A stretch of DNA of 64,000 nucleotides from Barthelona sp. PCE (Eukaryota > Metamonada: BaSk clade): contig JAUFOR010000002.1 in the NCBI GenBank assembly GCA_040285745.1, positions 1,426,001 to 1,490,000 on the forward strand, written 5' to 3'. The first letter of the stretch is position 1. The number at the start of each line of letters is the position of its first letter. The translations under genes and the position numbers were made by a program. Below the pieces are notes generated by a model, which saw only the letters and a program-made list of their open reading frames with translations, was not told where the DNA came from and did not search any database. This document shows, in pieces, positions 34,311 to 42,553 of the stretch.

Positions 34311-37088
34311 TTAGTGCTGATTAATTCGATCTTCACAATAAATTAGTTGACATATGAGGTTCAAGAACTGATGTTTATCACCCAAAGCCTGTAAAATTTG
34401 TCCCATCACCTCGTCTTCAGTCTCTGGAGAATCAGTATCTGTTAAATCATGCACGAGACAATAAGAAGAGAGCATGGGATCGAGACCAATACTGTTCTCA
34501 ATGAAAACCCGGAGGGTCTCAACTCTGCTGCAAAGGCTGTCATGTTCTTTAGCCTTTGCCAACTGTAGTTGCTTACCCTTAAAAACAAATCGTCCGGTTT
34601 TACCCATTTCGTTCTTAAGATCAAACTCATTATCTTCGCCTTCTTCCTCTTCTTCTTCTTCATTGTCCTCATCGTCGTCATCATCCTCTGCTGTGATAAT
34701 GTCTTCCATCTGCAGAATAATCGTAGCAAGCTTGTTGGCCTCTTCTTCCGTAACCTCGATGCTAGGTCCTACAGATTCATCTTCCTCATCCTCCTCATCC
34801 TCATGAATGATGGTGGCTTGCATGTTTATAGTAACATGGAGAGGTTGGTTCTGCATTTCGGCGAGCTGGTCCTCTTCCTTTGTTTCCTCTTCATCTTCTA
34901 ACAGGGGAGCAGTGGATAGTTGTTCGGCCAAAAGACGGGCCTCAAGCGCACGACGCGCCTCATAACGCTCACGCTCTCTTGCTTCCTCAGCTTCTTGTAA
35001 GGCCAACATCTTCTGGCGCTGCAACTCGGCTTGTTCTGCAATACGCTTCTCCTCAGCAAGTCTTGCATCCTCCTCTTCCTTTTTACGCATCTGCTCTTCT
35101 CTCAACTTACGCTCCTGGCGCATCTTCACCAAACGAGCAGCTCTCTGTTGCGCAATGATCTCAAGACGTTCCTTTTCAGCAGCTTGCGCTGCGGCTTTTT
35201 CAGCCTGTACACGTTCAGCCTGTATGCGTTCAGCTTCGAGACGCTCCTGCTCCATTTGCTGATGCCTTATCCTCTCCTGCTCTCGTTGCGCTGCTTCCCT
35301 CTTGCGGCGCTCGGCCTCTCTTTGTTCGTCGAGCATACGCTGCTTCTGTTGCAGCTCCTGCATTCTCTTCTCGTGCTCCTCGCGCTTACGCTTCTCTTCA
35401 TCACGGCGTTTTTGCAGGATCTCTTCATTACGCCTAGCCTCATCCTCCTTTAGCTTCTGGATGCGAGAAAGAATCTCATTGGCCTTCTGATGTGCCTGTA
35501 ACTGCGGTCTGGGGTTGGCATCCACCTTTGCAGAATTATGAGGCACAATTCCCTGATCCCTTAGTGCATTAAGCCTGTTCTTCTCGGCAGCCTTCTTATT
35601 TTCTTCAAAGATGCGCTGTCTTTCCCTTCTTTCCTTCTCCTCAAGGATTTCCTTACGCTGCTTTTGCAAATCATTCTTACGTGCCTTGAGGCGATCAAGC
35701 TGTTCGTTTCCGCTCGGCCTGTCTCTGCTCGGTGGTCTCGGCTTCGGCTTCTCCTCTCGTTGGTTACCGTACATATTACGATAATGGCGTTGTTTGTTTT
35801 CCAGCGCCTTCTTCTTACGTTCAAGGTAGTCGTTGTACGCCCTATCTTCTGTTTTGCGGTTGGACGCTGCAGGCTTGTTGATGTTGTTCTGCAACAGCGC
35901 CTGCCTAACCTGCCTTTGCCTTTCAAGCTCCGCCTTATGCCTCTTCTCGCGGTCGTTCGCTACTCTGTCCAATATTGACTGGTGGTGCTTCTTGTGTGGT
36001 ATTGGAATCGCAGGACGCTTGACAGGTGCTCGTTCACGACGTTCACCACTGCTTGGCCTACGGACACGTCTTGGTTCATCCTTTTCAGGCTCCTCTACCT
36101 TTGCCTCCGGCTCCTTTGGATCAGTACGTGGCATACCAACATAGTCGTCAGGATTGCGCACAAGATTACGGCGTTTCCTATTCCGTGGGTCTATTATAGT
36201 CATGCCTTGCGGTAGCGGTGCTTGCATTTCGATTCCTGGCTTGTTGTGTATAATTGTATGTGAAAACTCAGCTGTAACCAGTGTCTTGGAGAGCATGTTA
36301 TGCACGTTCTGTTGCAGTCTGGGCATCTTCAGCAGTTGATTGATTGTGGGCCGTCTTTTTGGGTTTTTCTGAAGCATTGTATCAATAAGCTGAGACAGTT
36401 CACTACTGTAGTGGCTCGGGATACGGGGGTAGCGCCCTCTCAGAATCTTCAGAACAAGACCCCTCATGTTCTGGGCATCAAATGCATGTCGATGAGTAAC
36501 CATCTCATATAGAATACAGCCCAGGCTCCATATATCACTCTTCATGTTGTACGGCTTGTCCTCACAGATCTCCGGTGAGAGATAATACGGTGTACCGATT
36601 GCTGTAACGGCGCATTCCATTGTACTCTTCAAAACTCGTGCAATGCCGAAATCACCTAAAGAAAGAGTGTTATCCTTGTTGATGAAGATGTTCTGGGTCT
36701 TTAGATCACGATGCAAGATCTTACGATCGTGGACATGCTTAAGGGCCAAACATATTTGAGTAAACCACTTCCAAATTTGTCCCTCACTAAAGTGACGGCC
36801 TCTGCGCTTCTTGATGGCCTCGTAGAGATCACCATTCTCTGCAAAATCCATTACAATACAAAGACTTTTTTGGTGAATGAAACTTTCACGATACGTGACA
36901 ATGTAGGGATGATTCATCTGGCTCAGAACACGGATTTCATTTGACGCTTCTGCTTTTTCCTTGGAAGAAAGCTGTGAAACGTTGATCTGCTTAATGATGT
37001 ACTGCTTATTATCGACCCTCGATCGTACAAGGATAGCCTTACCAAAGCTTCCCTTTCCCACAACTCTTACGCGTGAATATTTGTCCAT
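34311..37088 (-). CDS. NEK1-type protein kinase
   Basis: A 925-residue kinase. The catalytic domain (about 4-260) has GKGSFG, the ATP lysine K33, HRDLKTQN (D128) and DFG (146-148), with TPYYLSPE at the activation segment end. A Pro/Arg/Lys-rich region (about 295-440) leads to a long coiled coil rich in Glu/Arg (about 440-720). Next come acidic clusters (about 745-830) and a C-terminal folded domain (SRVETLRVFIENSIG to QALGDKHQFLNLICQLIYCED) resembling the human NEK1 C-terminus that binds CFAP410. NEK1 acts at cilia, centrosomes and in DNA repair. Confidence 0.88.
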   Translation of the reverse strand: MDKYSRVRVVGKGSFGKAILVRSRVDNKQYIIKQINVSQLSSKEKAEASNEIRVLSQMNHPYIVTYRESFIHQKSLCIVMDFAENGDLYEAIKKRRGRHFSEGQIWKWFTQICLALKHVHDRKILHRDLKTQNIFINKDNTLSLGDFGIARVLKSTMECAVTAIGTPYYLSPEICEDKPYNMKSDIWSLGCILYEMVTHRHAFDAQNMRGLVLKILRGRYPRIPSHYSSELSQLIDTMLQKNPKRRPTINQLLKMPRLQQNVHNMLSKTLVTAEFSHTIIHNKPGIEMQAPLPQGMTIIDPRNRKRRNLVRNPDDYVGMPRTDPKEPEAKVEEPEKDEPRRVRRPSSGERRERAPVKRPAIPIPHKKHHQSILDRVANDREKRHKAELERQRQVRQALLQNNINKPAASNRKTEDRAYNDYLERKKKALENKQRHYRNMYGNQREEKPKPRPPSRDRPSGNEQLDRLKARKNDLQKQRKEILEEKERRERQRIFEENKKAAEKNRLNALRDQGIVPHNSAKVDANPRPQLQAHQKANEILSRIQKLKEDEARRNEEILQKRRDEEKRKREEHEKRMQELQQKQRMLDEQREAERRKREAAQREQERIRHQQMEQERLEAERIQAERVQAEKAAAQAAEKERLEIIAQQRAARLVKMRQERKLREEQMRKKEEEDARLAEEKRIAEQAELQRQKMLALQEAEEARERERYEARRALEARLLAEQLSTAPLLEDEEETKEEDQLAEMQNQPLHVTINMQATIIHEDEEDEEDESVGPSIEVTEEEANKLATIILQMEDIITAEDDDDDEDNEEEEEEEGEDNEFDLKNEMGKTGRFVFKGKQLQLAKAKEHDSLCSRVETLRVFIENSIGLDPMLSSYCLVHDLTDTDSPETEDEVMGQILQALGDKHQFLNLICQLIYCEDRINQH

Positions 37089-37142
37089 AGAAAGATGAAT
37101 GTGGAGAAAAAGAATATTACAAATTATCCAACCGATTACTGT

Positions 37143-38093
37143 CTATTTATTTATCAAAGGCTCCGTTGTATCGACGAGTGTGAGCGACTCCAAACACCAT
37201 TTGTGAACGCGTCCTTTATCATCACCAAGCAATAAGAAAGAATCGTAAACTATATAACTGCGAATGTAAAACTCCTCTTCCACCTCAGGAAACGGGATCA
37301 CCTCATCCTCAGTCCACATAATCATGCGTCCTTCTGTATCTGCAAGGATAACTCTCATAACATCATCAATATATACAATACCAGCTATTATGGACATGTC
37401 ATGCTTGAAAGAATCGACCTTTTCGATGAGATTTCCATCGTAAAAATTAAAAAATAAACATTTGCGACAACCTGTTAATACTCCAAATAAGCCATCGCTG
37501 TCGAGAATATTTATATCTTCTACGGGGTATCCGCATGCAATGGTGGTTGCGATGGGAACATCATCTGAGTCCAGTTGTCTTTTTGAAATATCAATGAGTG
37601 CAATAGTACCATCTCCACTGCCTACCATGAGATATGTGTCTATTTTAACGCATGTGATGGTATCAAACGTGATATCGTAATAGTGGCGATGGATTTCAAG
37701 TGTCTCATGTGTAAGAAGAAATACGCTATTGTCTGTGAATACTCCAACATACTCTTCATTGCAAAAACACCCTTCAATGTTGCCTTCAAATGCTTCTTGA
37801 TTATTATCTGTTTCCAAGCTTTCCATCTCCATTGTTTCTGTGTCAATTTTCATTAAATAGTGGCCCCCCGCTATAAAGAAGAAGCGTTCCTCGTCTGTGC
37901 AGACATCAGAGCAATCAAAACCATTAGGAAGTTCGAAATTTTTAATGATGCGGTACTCTGGCAAATAAAGAATTGCAAAAGATTGTGCAAACGTAGCAAT
38001 ACCTACGAAGTCACCACACAATGCTAATTTTGCGGCTGGATCGTAACTGAAACTTGTGTCTTCCATTGAAAGGGATAGAAATTCAGATTCCAT
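37143..38093 (-). CDS. WD40-like propeller protein
   Basis: A 316-residue protein with repeating DxD/Y-turn blades (DTETMEME, LTHETLEIHRHY, VGSGDGTIALIDIS, ILADTEGRMIMW, LGDDKGRVHKWC) that fit a seven-bladed WD-like propeller with few canonical WD pairs. The opening SYDPAAKLALCGDFVGIATF faintly resembles WDR55/Jip5, a ribosome assembly factor, but this is not secure. It has no other domain. It starts 258 bases before the adenine deaminase gene, divergently. Confidence 0.65.
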   Translation of the reverse strand: MESEFLSLSMEDTSFSYDPAAKLALCGDFVGIATFAQSFAILYLPEYRIIKNFELPNGFDCSDVCTDEERFFFIAGGHYLMKIDTETMEMESLETDNNQEAFEGNIEGCFCNEEYVGVFTDNSVFLLTHETLEIHRHYYDITFDTITCVKIDTYLMVGSGDGTIALIDISKRQLDSDDVPIATTIACGYPVEDINILDSDGLFGVLTGCRKCLFFNFYDGNLIEKVDSFKHDMSIIAGIVYIDDVMRVILADTEGRMIMWTEDEVIPFPEVEEEFYIRSYIVYDSFLLLGDDKGRVHKWCLESLTLVDTTEPLINK

Positions 38094-38351
38094 CTTTTTG
38101 GGGATTTATATGTATGTTTTTATCAGACTTAAGCGTATAAAAAGCCTTGTGCGTGGCGTGTAGCCGAGTAAATTGTATTAGGTTGATTTGATCTAAGAAC
38201 AGGCACACATTTTTTGGTAATGTTAAGCAATATTTATCCATTTAGCATTAAATAGACACAAAAATCGTCTAGAAACCACAAAATTATTACTTAATCAGAA
38301 AGTGAGTTTGTAAAATATTTTTCTTCTTGCTCTTACTGCATATCAGAATCT

Positions 38352-40013
38352 ATGGCAGAATATGTGGGCCGTGTTGTTGCAGCAGCGCAGGGTACTGGTG
38401 ATTTGAGTCTTCTATTGCAAAATTTAAAGATATTCGATGTTCGTGACGGCCATCTCAGCGAAGAGACCGATATTGCAATTCTTGACGGTGTTATAGTGGG
38501 TATCGGAGCTGGAATTTACACAGAAGCTGTCAAAAAGGTCAATTGTGTTGGTCTCATTGCTGTTCCCGGTTTCATTGATTCTCACGTTCATATTGAGAGT
38601 TCTCTACTTGCACCAGCGCACTTCTCATCGCTGGTCACCAAATACGGCACCACAACTTGCGTGTGTGATCCCCATGAGCTAGCAAATGTTGTTGGTGGTG
38701 ATGCGGTACGTTACGTCGTTGAATCAAATGAAGTGCTCCCCAACGACCTCAAATGCATGGTTCCTTCATGTGTACCAGCGACACACCTTGAAAGCAACGG
38801 GTCCGTGTTGGATGCAGAAGCAATCGCTGAGTTGGCCGATCTAGACGGTGTGCTTGGTCTTGCTGAGGTCATGAATGTGCCTGGGGTCCTGTACCAGGAC
38901 AGCGAGATGATGAAGAAGCTGGCTATTTTCAAGAACAGGCAAATCGATGGACACGCACCATCAGTATCAGGTGCAGGGCTCAACGCCTACATGGCAGCTG
39001 GTGTCAGAAATGACCACGAGTGCACCACTGCGGACGAGGCCCGTGAGAAGGTGAGGAAGGGAATGCACGTTTTTATTAGAGAAGGATCTGCCTGTAAGGA
39101 TCTTTATAATTTAATTGGAGCTGTTACTAATGAGTTGAGTGATTACTTTAGTTTTTGCACAGATGACAAGAACTGTGTCGATATTGAGGCAACCGGACAT
39201 ATTGATACAATCATTAGGAGAGCAATTTTGTCAGGTTTACCTTTACATCTCTGTTATAAACTTGCAACGCTCAGTGCTGCCCGTCATTTTGGATTCAGCG
39301 ATAGAGGGTTGATTGCCCCCGGTATGCGTGCAGATATCGTGCTTGTTAGTGATTTGCACATGGTTTCAGTTGAACAAGTTGTTATCAACGGTACGCTCCG
39401 GTCAGAAGCTAAGTTTCCTTTGATTGAACACAGCGTCACCAAGAGGGCTACGTGCGTTGTCCTCAGTGAACTGGACCCACTGATGCTTAAAGATGAACAG
39501 CGCACTGATTTTGTCATTGGAGTTCACCCAGGTTCAATTGTGACTGAGAAACTAACCTGCTGCAGTGCTGATGAAATCGACATGTGTGGCGTTATTCACC
39601 GCCACGGGCACAATGCCAATAGATGCATTGGTAGCGTTAAGGGATTTCAGCTAAAGAAAGGATGTGCGCTTGCTACAACAATTGCACATGATAGCCACAA
39701 CATTGTTTTTGTAGCAAGTGATGCAGAGAAAGCCGTGATTGCGATTGAAAGGCTGGTTGAGATAGGGGGCGGTATGTGCGTTGTTGAAGGTGATAAAGTA
39801 GTTGATTTTCCGCTGGAGATTGGTGGTCTGATGACTGGAAGCGATATGAAACACGCAATGGAATCCCTGGAGCTCGTACATAATACAGCAAAGAGTATTA
39901 GTGCATTGGAGGAGCCATTCATGACGCTAAGTTTTATAGCTCTTCCTGTAATTCCTTCTTTGAAAATCACAGATAAGGGTCTTGTAGACGTTGAGAAGTT
40001 TGATTTCGTGTGA
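38352..40013 (+). CDS. Adenine deaminase (bacterial-type Ade)
   Basis: A 553-residue amidohydrolase. The metal motif GFIDSHVHIESS is near 80-90; DGHAPSVSGAGLNAYMAAGVRNDHECT, IREGSACKDL, and FCTDDKN...ATGHID follow in family order, then the C-terminal adenine deaminase domain (GGGMCVVEG, GLMTG, FMTLSFIALPVIP). The enzyme converts adenine to hypoxanthine and ammonia, feeding purine salvage. This Ade family is bacterial and archaeal; fungi use a different protein. Presence in a eukaryote suggests lateral transfer. Codon use is not obviously different from the neighbours, so the transfer would be old. The stop is TGA and a TA run follows. Confidence 0.93.
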   Translation: MAEYVGRVVAAAQGTGDLSLLLQNLKIFDVRDGHLSEETDIAILDGVIVGIGAGIYTEAVKKVNCVGLIAVPGFIDSHVHIESSLLAPAHFSSLVTKYGTTTCVCDPHELANVVGGDAVRYVVESNEVLPNDLKCMVPSCVPATHLESNGSVLDAEAIAELADLDGVLGLAEVMNVPGVLYQDSEMMKKLAIFKNRQIDGHAPSVSGAGLNAYMAAGVRNDHECTTADEAREKVRKGMHVFIREGSACKDLYNLIGAVTNELSDYFSFCTDDKNCVDIEATGHIDTIIRRAILSGLPLHLCYKLATLSAARHFGFSDRGLIAPGMRADIVLVSDLHMVSVEQVVINGTLRSEAKFPLIEHSVTKRATCVVLSELDPLMLKDEQRTDFVIGVHPGSIVTEKLTCCSADEIDMCGVIHRHGHNANRCIGSVKGFQLKKGCALATTIAHDSHNIVFVASDAEKAVIAIERLVEIGGGMCVVEGDKVVDFPLEIGGLMTGSDMKHAMESLELVHNTAKSISALEEPFMTLSFIALPVIPSLKITDKGLVDVEKFDFV

Positions 40014-40427
40014 TATATATATATATACAAGCATGTATTGATAATGTAAAGAAACATTTTTTTTGTGTGGGTTTTCGAAGCACGCTGCACATCGTGATCG
40101 ATTTCCAGGGGTAGTTAGGCCTGAATATTTGCGCGACGCATCCATAATCAATGAGCAATTTACATTATCTTATAAAGGTGTTTAACACCCTTTACACATA
40201 ATTTGGTTAGTGATGCCGCCTGCCTTACTTAGAACGACTCCTGGATTTCCAGGTGAACTCAAACTGTTTGAAGAGGAGAATCTCCTTACCCAAGGAAGTA
40301 TATACTGAAACCTTTTATTCATAATTTTTTTATAGTGAAACACACTTTGTGTTGTCTGGAAGTCATTTCCAGTGTTTTTGTAAATATCAAAAGTTGTTTC
40401 ATTGTTTTTCCGTCTCTTTTATGCGCT
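40014..40427 (+). other. Intergenic region with a possible 31-codon ORF
   Basis: A (TA)n run follows the adenine deaminase stop (40013-40026). ATG at 40213 opens a 31-codon frame (to TGA 40308) with a balanced composition (MPPALLRTTPGFPGELKLFEEENLLTQ), unlike the surrounding AT-rich DNA. It may be a uORF of LRRC61, a small gene or the first exon of something else. No downstream 3' element of the window's intron type was found. The rest holds nothing I can name. Confidence 0.35.
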
Positions 40428-41147
40428 ATGGAAGTAACCGAAGATTTCCTGAAGAAATTGACACAACAGTTCGATCTGGCGACAATATTCTCACTTAATC
40501 TTGCAAATATGGATATTAAGACATGGCCTCAAAATATTGTTCTATCAGAATGCGAGCGACTGGACGTGGGCTATAATTCACTGGGCGACCTCAGCTTTTT
40601 GGAGTGTTTTCCGAAGCTAAAAATACTGCATGCTGAAAACAACAGAATATCTGATATTAGTGGTTTGATAGATGCACCTTACATTGAGCAGCTCTTCCTT
40701 GAGGGTAATAACCTGAACGGAATTGAGTCTCTTAGCCTTTTGAACGATGCAGGAAAGCTGCGCGTCTTGAATTTAAGATGTTTTGATGGTAGTAACCCAA
40801 ATCCAATTTGTTTAAGTGAAACTTATTGCAATGATATGAAGAACTTTCTATTTTACTCTTCCCTCCGTGTATTGGACCATGGGTTCACAGAAGAGAATTT
40901 GAGTACGGAGACGTATTTGAGCTTTATTGAAGAAATTGAGAATGAGTTGGCTAAAGAAGATAATGATCTTATATTTCAAATCCCAAAACTTTCCAAATTT
41001 GTTGATGAACACACTTTTAGACCAGTTTATGTGCGATCTGTGAGCTCTATAGGGCGTACACAGGAGTATTTGATGAGATTTGACCAATATAATGAAGAGG
41101 CCAGCAATTTGCTGGCACGCATCAGACAGTTTAATTCAAGCATTTAA
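40428..41147 (+). CDS. LRRC61-like leucine-rich-repeat protein
   Basis: A 239-residue protein. It starts VTEDFLKKLTQQFDLATIFSLNLAN, parallel to the LRRC61 N-terminus, then four LRRs (about 40-130), the cap LRVLNLRCFDGSNPNPICLSETYCNDMKN...LRVLDHGFTEE, and a C-terminal helix (RTQEYLMRFDQYNEEASNLLARIRQ) like the LRRC61 tail. LRRC61 is found mainly in ciliated species; its role is not established. The ATG at 40428 is used; the longer frame starts at a non-ATG codon and reads T-rich sequence. Its TAA overlaps the stop of the convergent gene. Confidence 0.72.
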   Translation: MEVTEDFLKKLTQQFDLATIFSLNLANMDIKTWPQNIVLSECERLDVGYNSLGDLSFLECFPKLKILHAENNRISDISGLIDAPYIEQLFLEGNNLNGIESLSLLNDAGKLRVLNLRCFDGSNPNPICLSETYCNDMKNFLFYSSLRVLDHGFTEENLSTETYLSFIEEIENELAKEDNDLIFQIPKLSKFVDEHTFRPVYVRSVSSIGRTQEYLMRFDQYNEEASNLLARIRQFNSSI

Positions 41148-42172
41148 CGTCTTTTACTGTTCTGTCGGATCAACCTGCGCTCAACCTGTCTCTGATATTG
41201 CGTATTCAGATCAAAATTTTTTGTTCTTCGAAGATTGCGAAGAATGGTTGGTATATGATCAATCTGCAATTGATCATTCGATCTCATTACTATATACTTC
41301 CCGTTTGCGTGCAGCTTTTGCACAGGGCGACCGTAAATGTCAACAACTCTAATTGGATCAGTTGTTGCGATGTTTGGAAGTATCTCACGTGCCATGTTGA
41401 TGAGTCCGTTTTGCGTAACAGGGAGTTGAACCTCCATCCCTGGATGCTTTGTGAATCCATATCGATAAACGCGCACAGTTTCATCTCTTCGTTGTATCGC
41501 TTGAATATGGTCTGATGTGTGTAGTGTTATTTCGTCAAATAGTTGATCAGGAGTCTCAAGTGGCGTGTTGTCAGGTAGCAGCAGTGTCTTTGTGTTTTCG
41601 AAACCTGGCTTCTTAGAGACTTGATCGAGGATCTCAAACAGTGTTTCTGGAAATTTCTTCAATGTGACGCTCTCTTCACTGTTATCTTGCCGGACAACAT
41701 TGATTTTCCACTTGTTCTGCTTATCGTGGGTAAGCTCCTGTACCTTCCACTGTTGTGCAATTGTCATAGGTTTATGTCGACGAATGTTAGGTAGAGGAAG
41801 GGGCTCCTCAGGATAGTCGATATATTGGTAGTCAGGGTAGATAATTTTTTGAATACTGGAGCATACCAGTGGTTGCTTTCTATTGGCATGTGACGCGATA
41901 TACGTCTCAAAATTCGATAAATCCAAAATATTTGTGATTGGAGAACCGTCAAGATCAAGGAGACCGCGGTGCTGCCCGGATATGGCAGGTATATTGTCCC
42001 TGCACCAGCGTAAAATCTGCTCTACTGTCTTCCACCTGAAGTTGATACACAGCTGACGAGCTTTTGGTGTTTGTTCTCCTTCAGGGATTATGTAGATAGT
42101 GGTTCCCCTCATTTCAACGGTTCTACGAGCTCTTACCTTTATGAGCTGTTTTTTCAACTGTAAATGTTGCAT
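41144..42172 (-). CDS. Doublecortin-like protein (tandem DCX-type domains)
   Basis: A 342-residue basic protein. Three ubiquitin-like segments are visible, at about 20-105 (TIYIIPEGEQ to LLDLDGSPITNILDLSNFETYIAS), 160-235 (WKINVVRQ to LLLPDNTPLETPDQLFDEI) and 245-315 (VRVYRYGF to VVDIYGRPVQKLHANGKYIVM). Each has the DCX pattern: a beta start, then a G-xxV-type helix, a DLDG or DIYGRPV turn and a GxYIV end. DCX domains bind microtubules. The third repeat is the most typical. The family assignment is by pattern only, and a divergent ubiquitin-like protein is possible. Confidence 0.5.
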   Translation of the reverse strand: MQHLQLKKQLIKVRARRTVEMRGTTIYIIPEGEQTPKARQLCINFRWKTVEQILRWCRDNIPAISGQHRGLLDLDGSPITNILDLSNFETYIASHANRKQPLVCSSIQKIIYPDYQYIDYPEEPLPLPNIRRHKPMTIAQQWKVQELTHDKQNKWKINVVRQDNSEESVTLKKFPETLFEILDQVSKKPGFENTKTLLLPDNTPLETPDQLFDEITLHTSDHIQAIQRRDETVRVYRYGFTKHPGMEVQLPVTQNGLINMAREILPNIATTDPIRVVDIYGRPVQKLHANGKYIVMRSNDQLQIDHIPTILRNLRRTKNFDLNTQYQRQVERRLIRQNSKRR

Positions 42173-42553
42173 GAAAAGGAGACGAAAGGAATAGCGAGTC
42201 TCTTTCTTTTTTTTTTGCAGTTTTGTAAGGATTTTGTGGTATTATATAAATTTATATGTGTGATAATGACATGGAAATGAACATATTTGATATAGAATTT
42301 TTAACCCCGTTTCTCCACCATCATGTTTTTACTTTTATTAAATCTCTCATTTTTGTGCTTATGGCAAAGCACACATACTCAATATCCAATAAATGGAAAC
42401 CTGTAGATTTTTTGAATAATCGAAACTTTGATAATCTCGTCCCCTGAATCTCCCAGTCACTACACAAACTGTAGTTTCACCAAAACACCCCCTCAAAAGA
42501 TAAAAATCATCTAGTAAATGAATAAAGTTGTTTTTCGATATCTATTCAGTTTC
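42173..42553. other. Intergenic region between DCX-like and POLD1
   Basis: These 381 bases carry the two divergent promoters. A T/C tract of about 20 bases ending TTTTTTTTTTTGCAG lies near 42200-42220. A 63-codon frame at 42256-42447 is AT-driven and has no support. Nothing else is visible. Confidence 0.4.

Noticed and set aside
34474-35978. Several plus-strand ORFs rich in Ser, Leu and Cys
   Set aside because: They are antisense to the Glu/Lys/Arg-rich coiled coil and acidic tail of the NEK1 kinase.
42256-42447. 63-codon plus-strand ORF
   Set aside because: AT-driven sequence in a promoter region; no recognisable feature.
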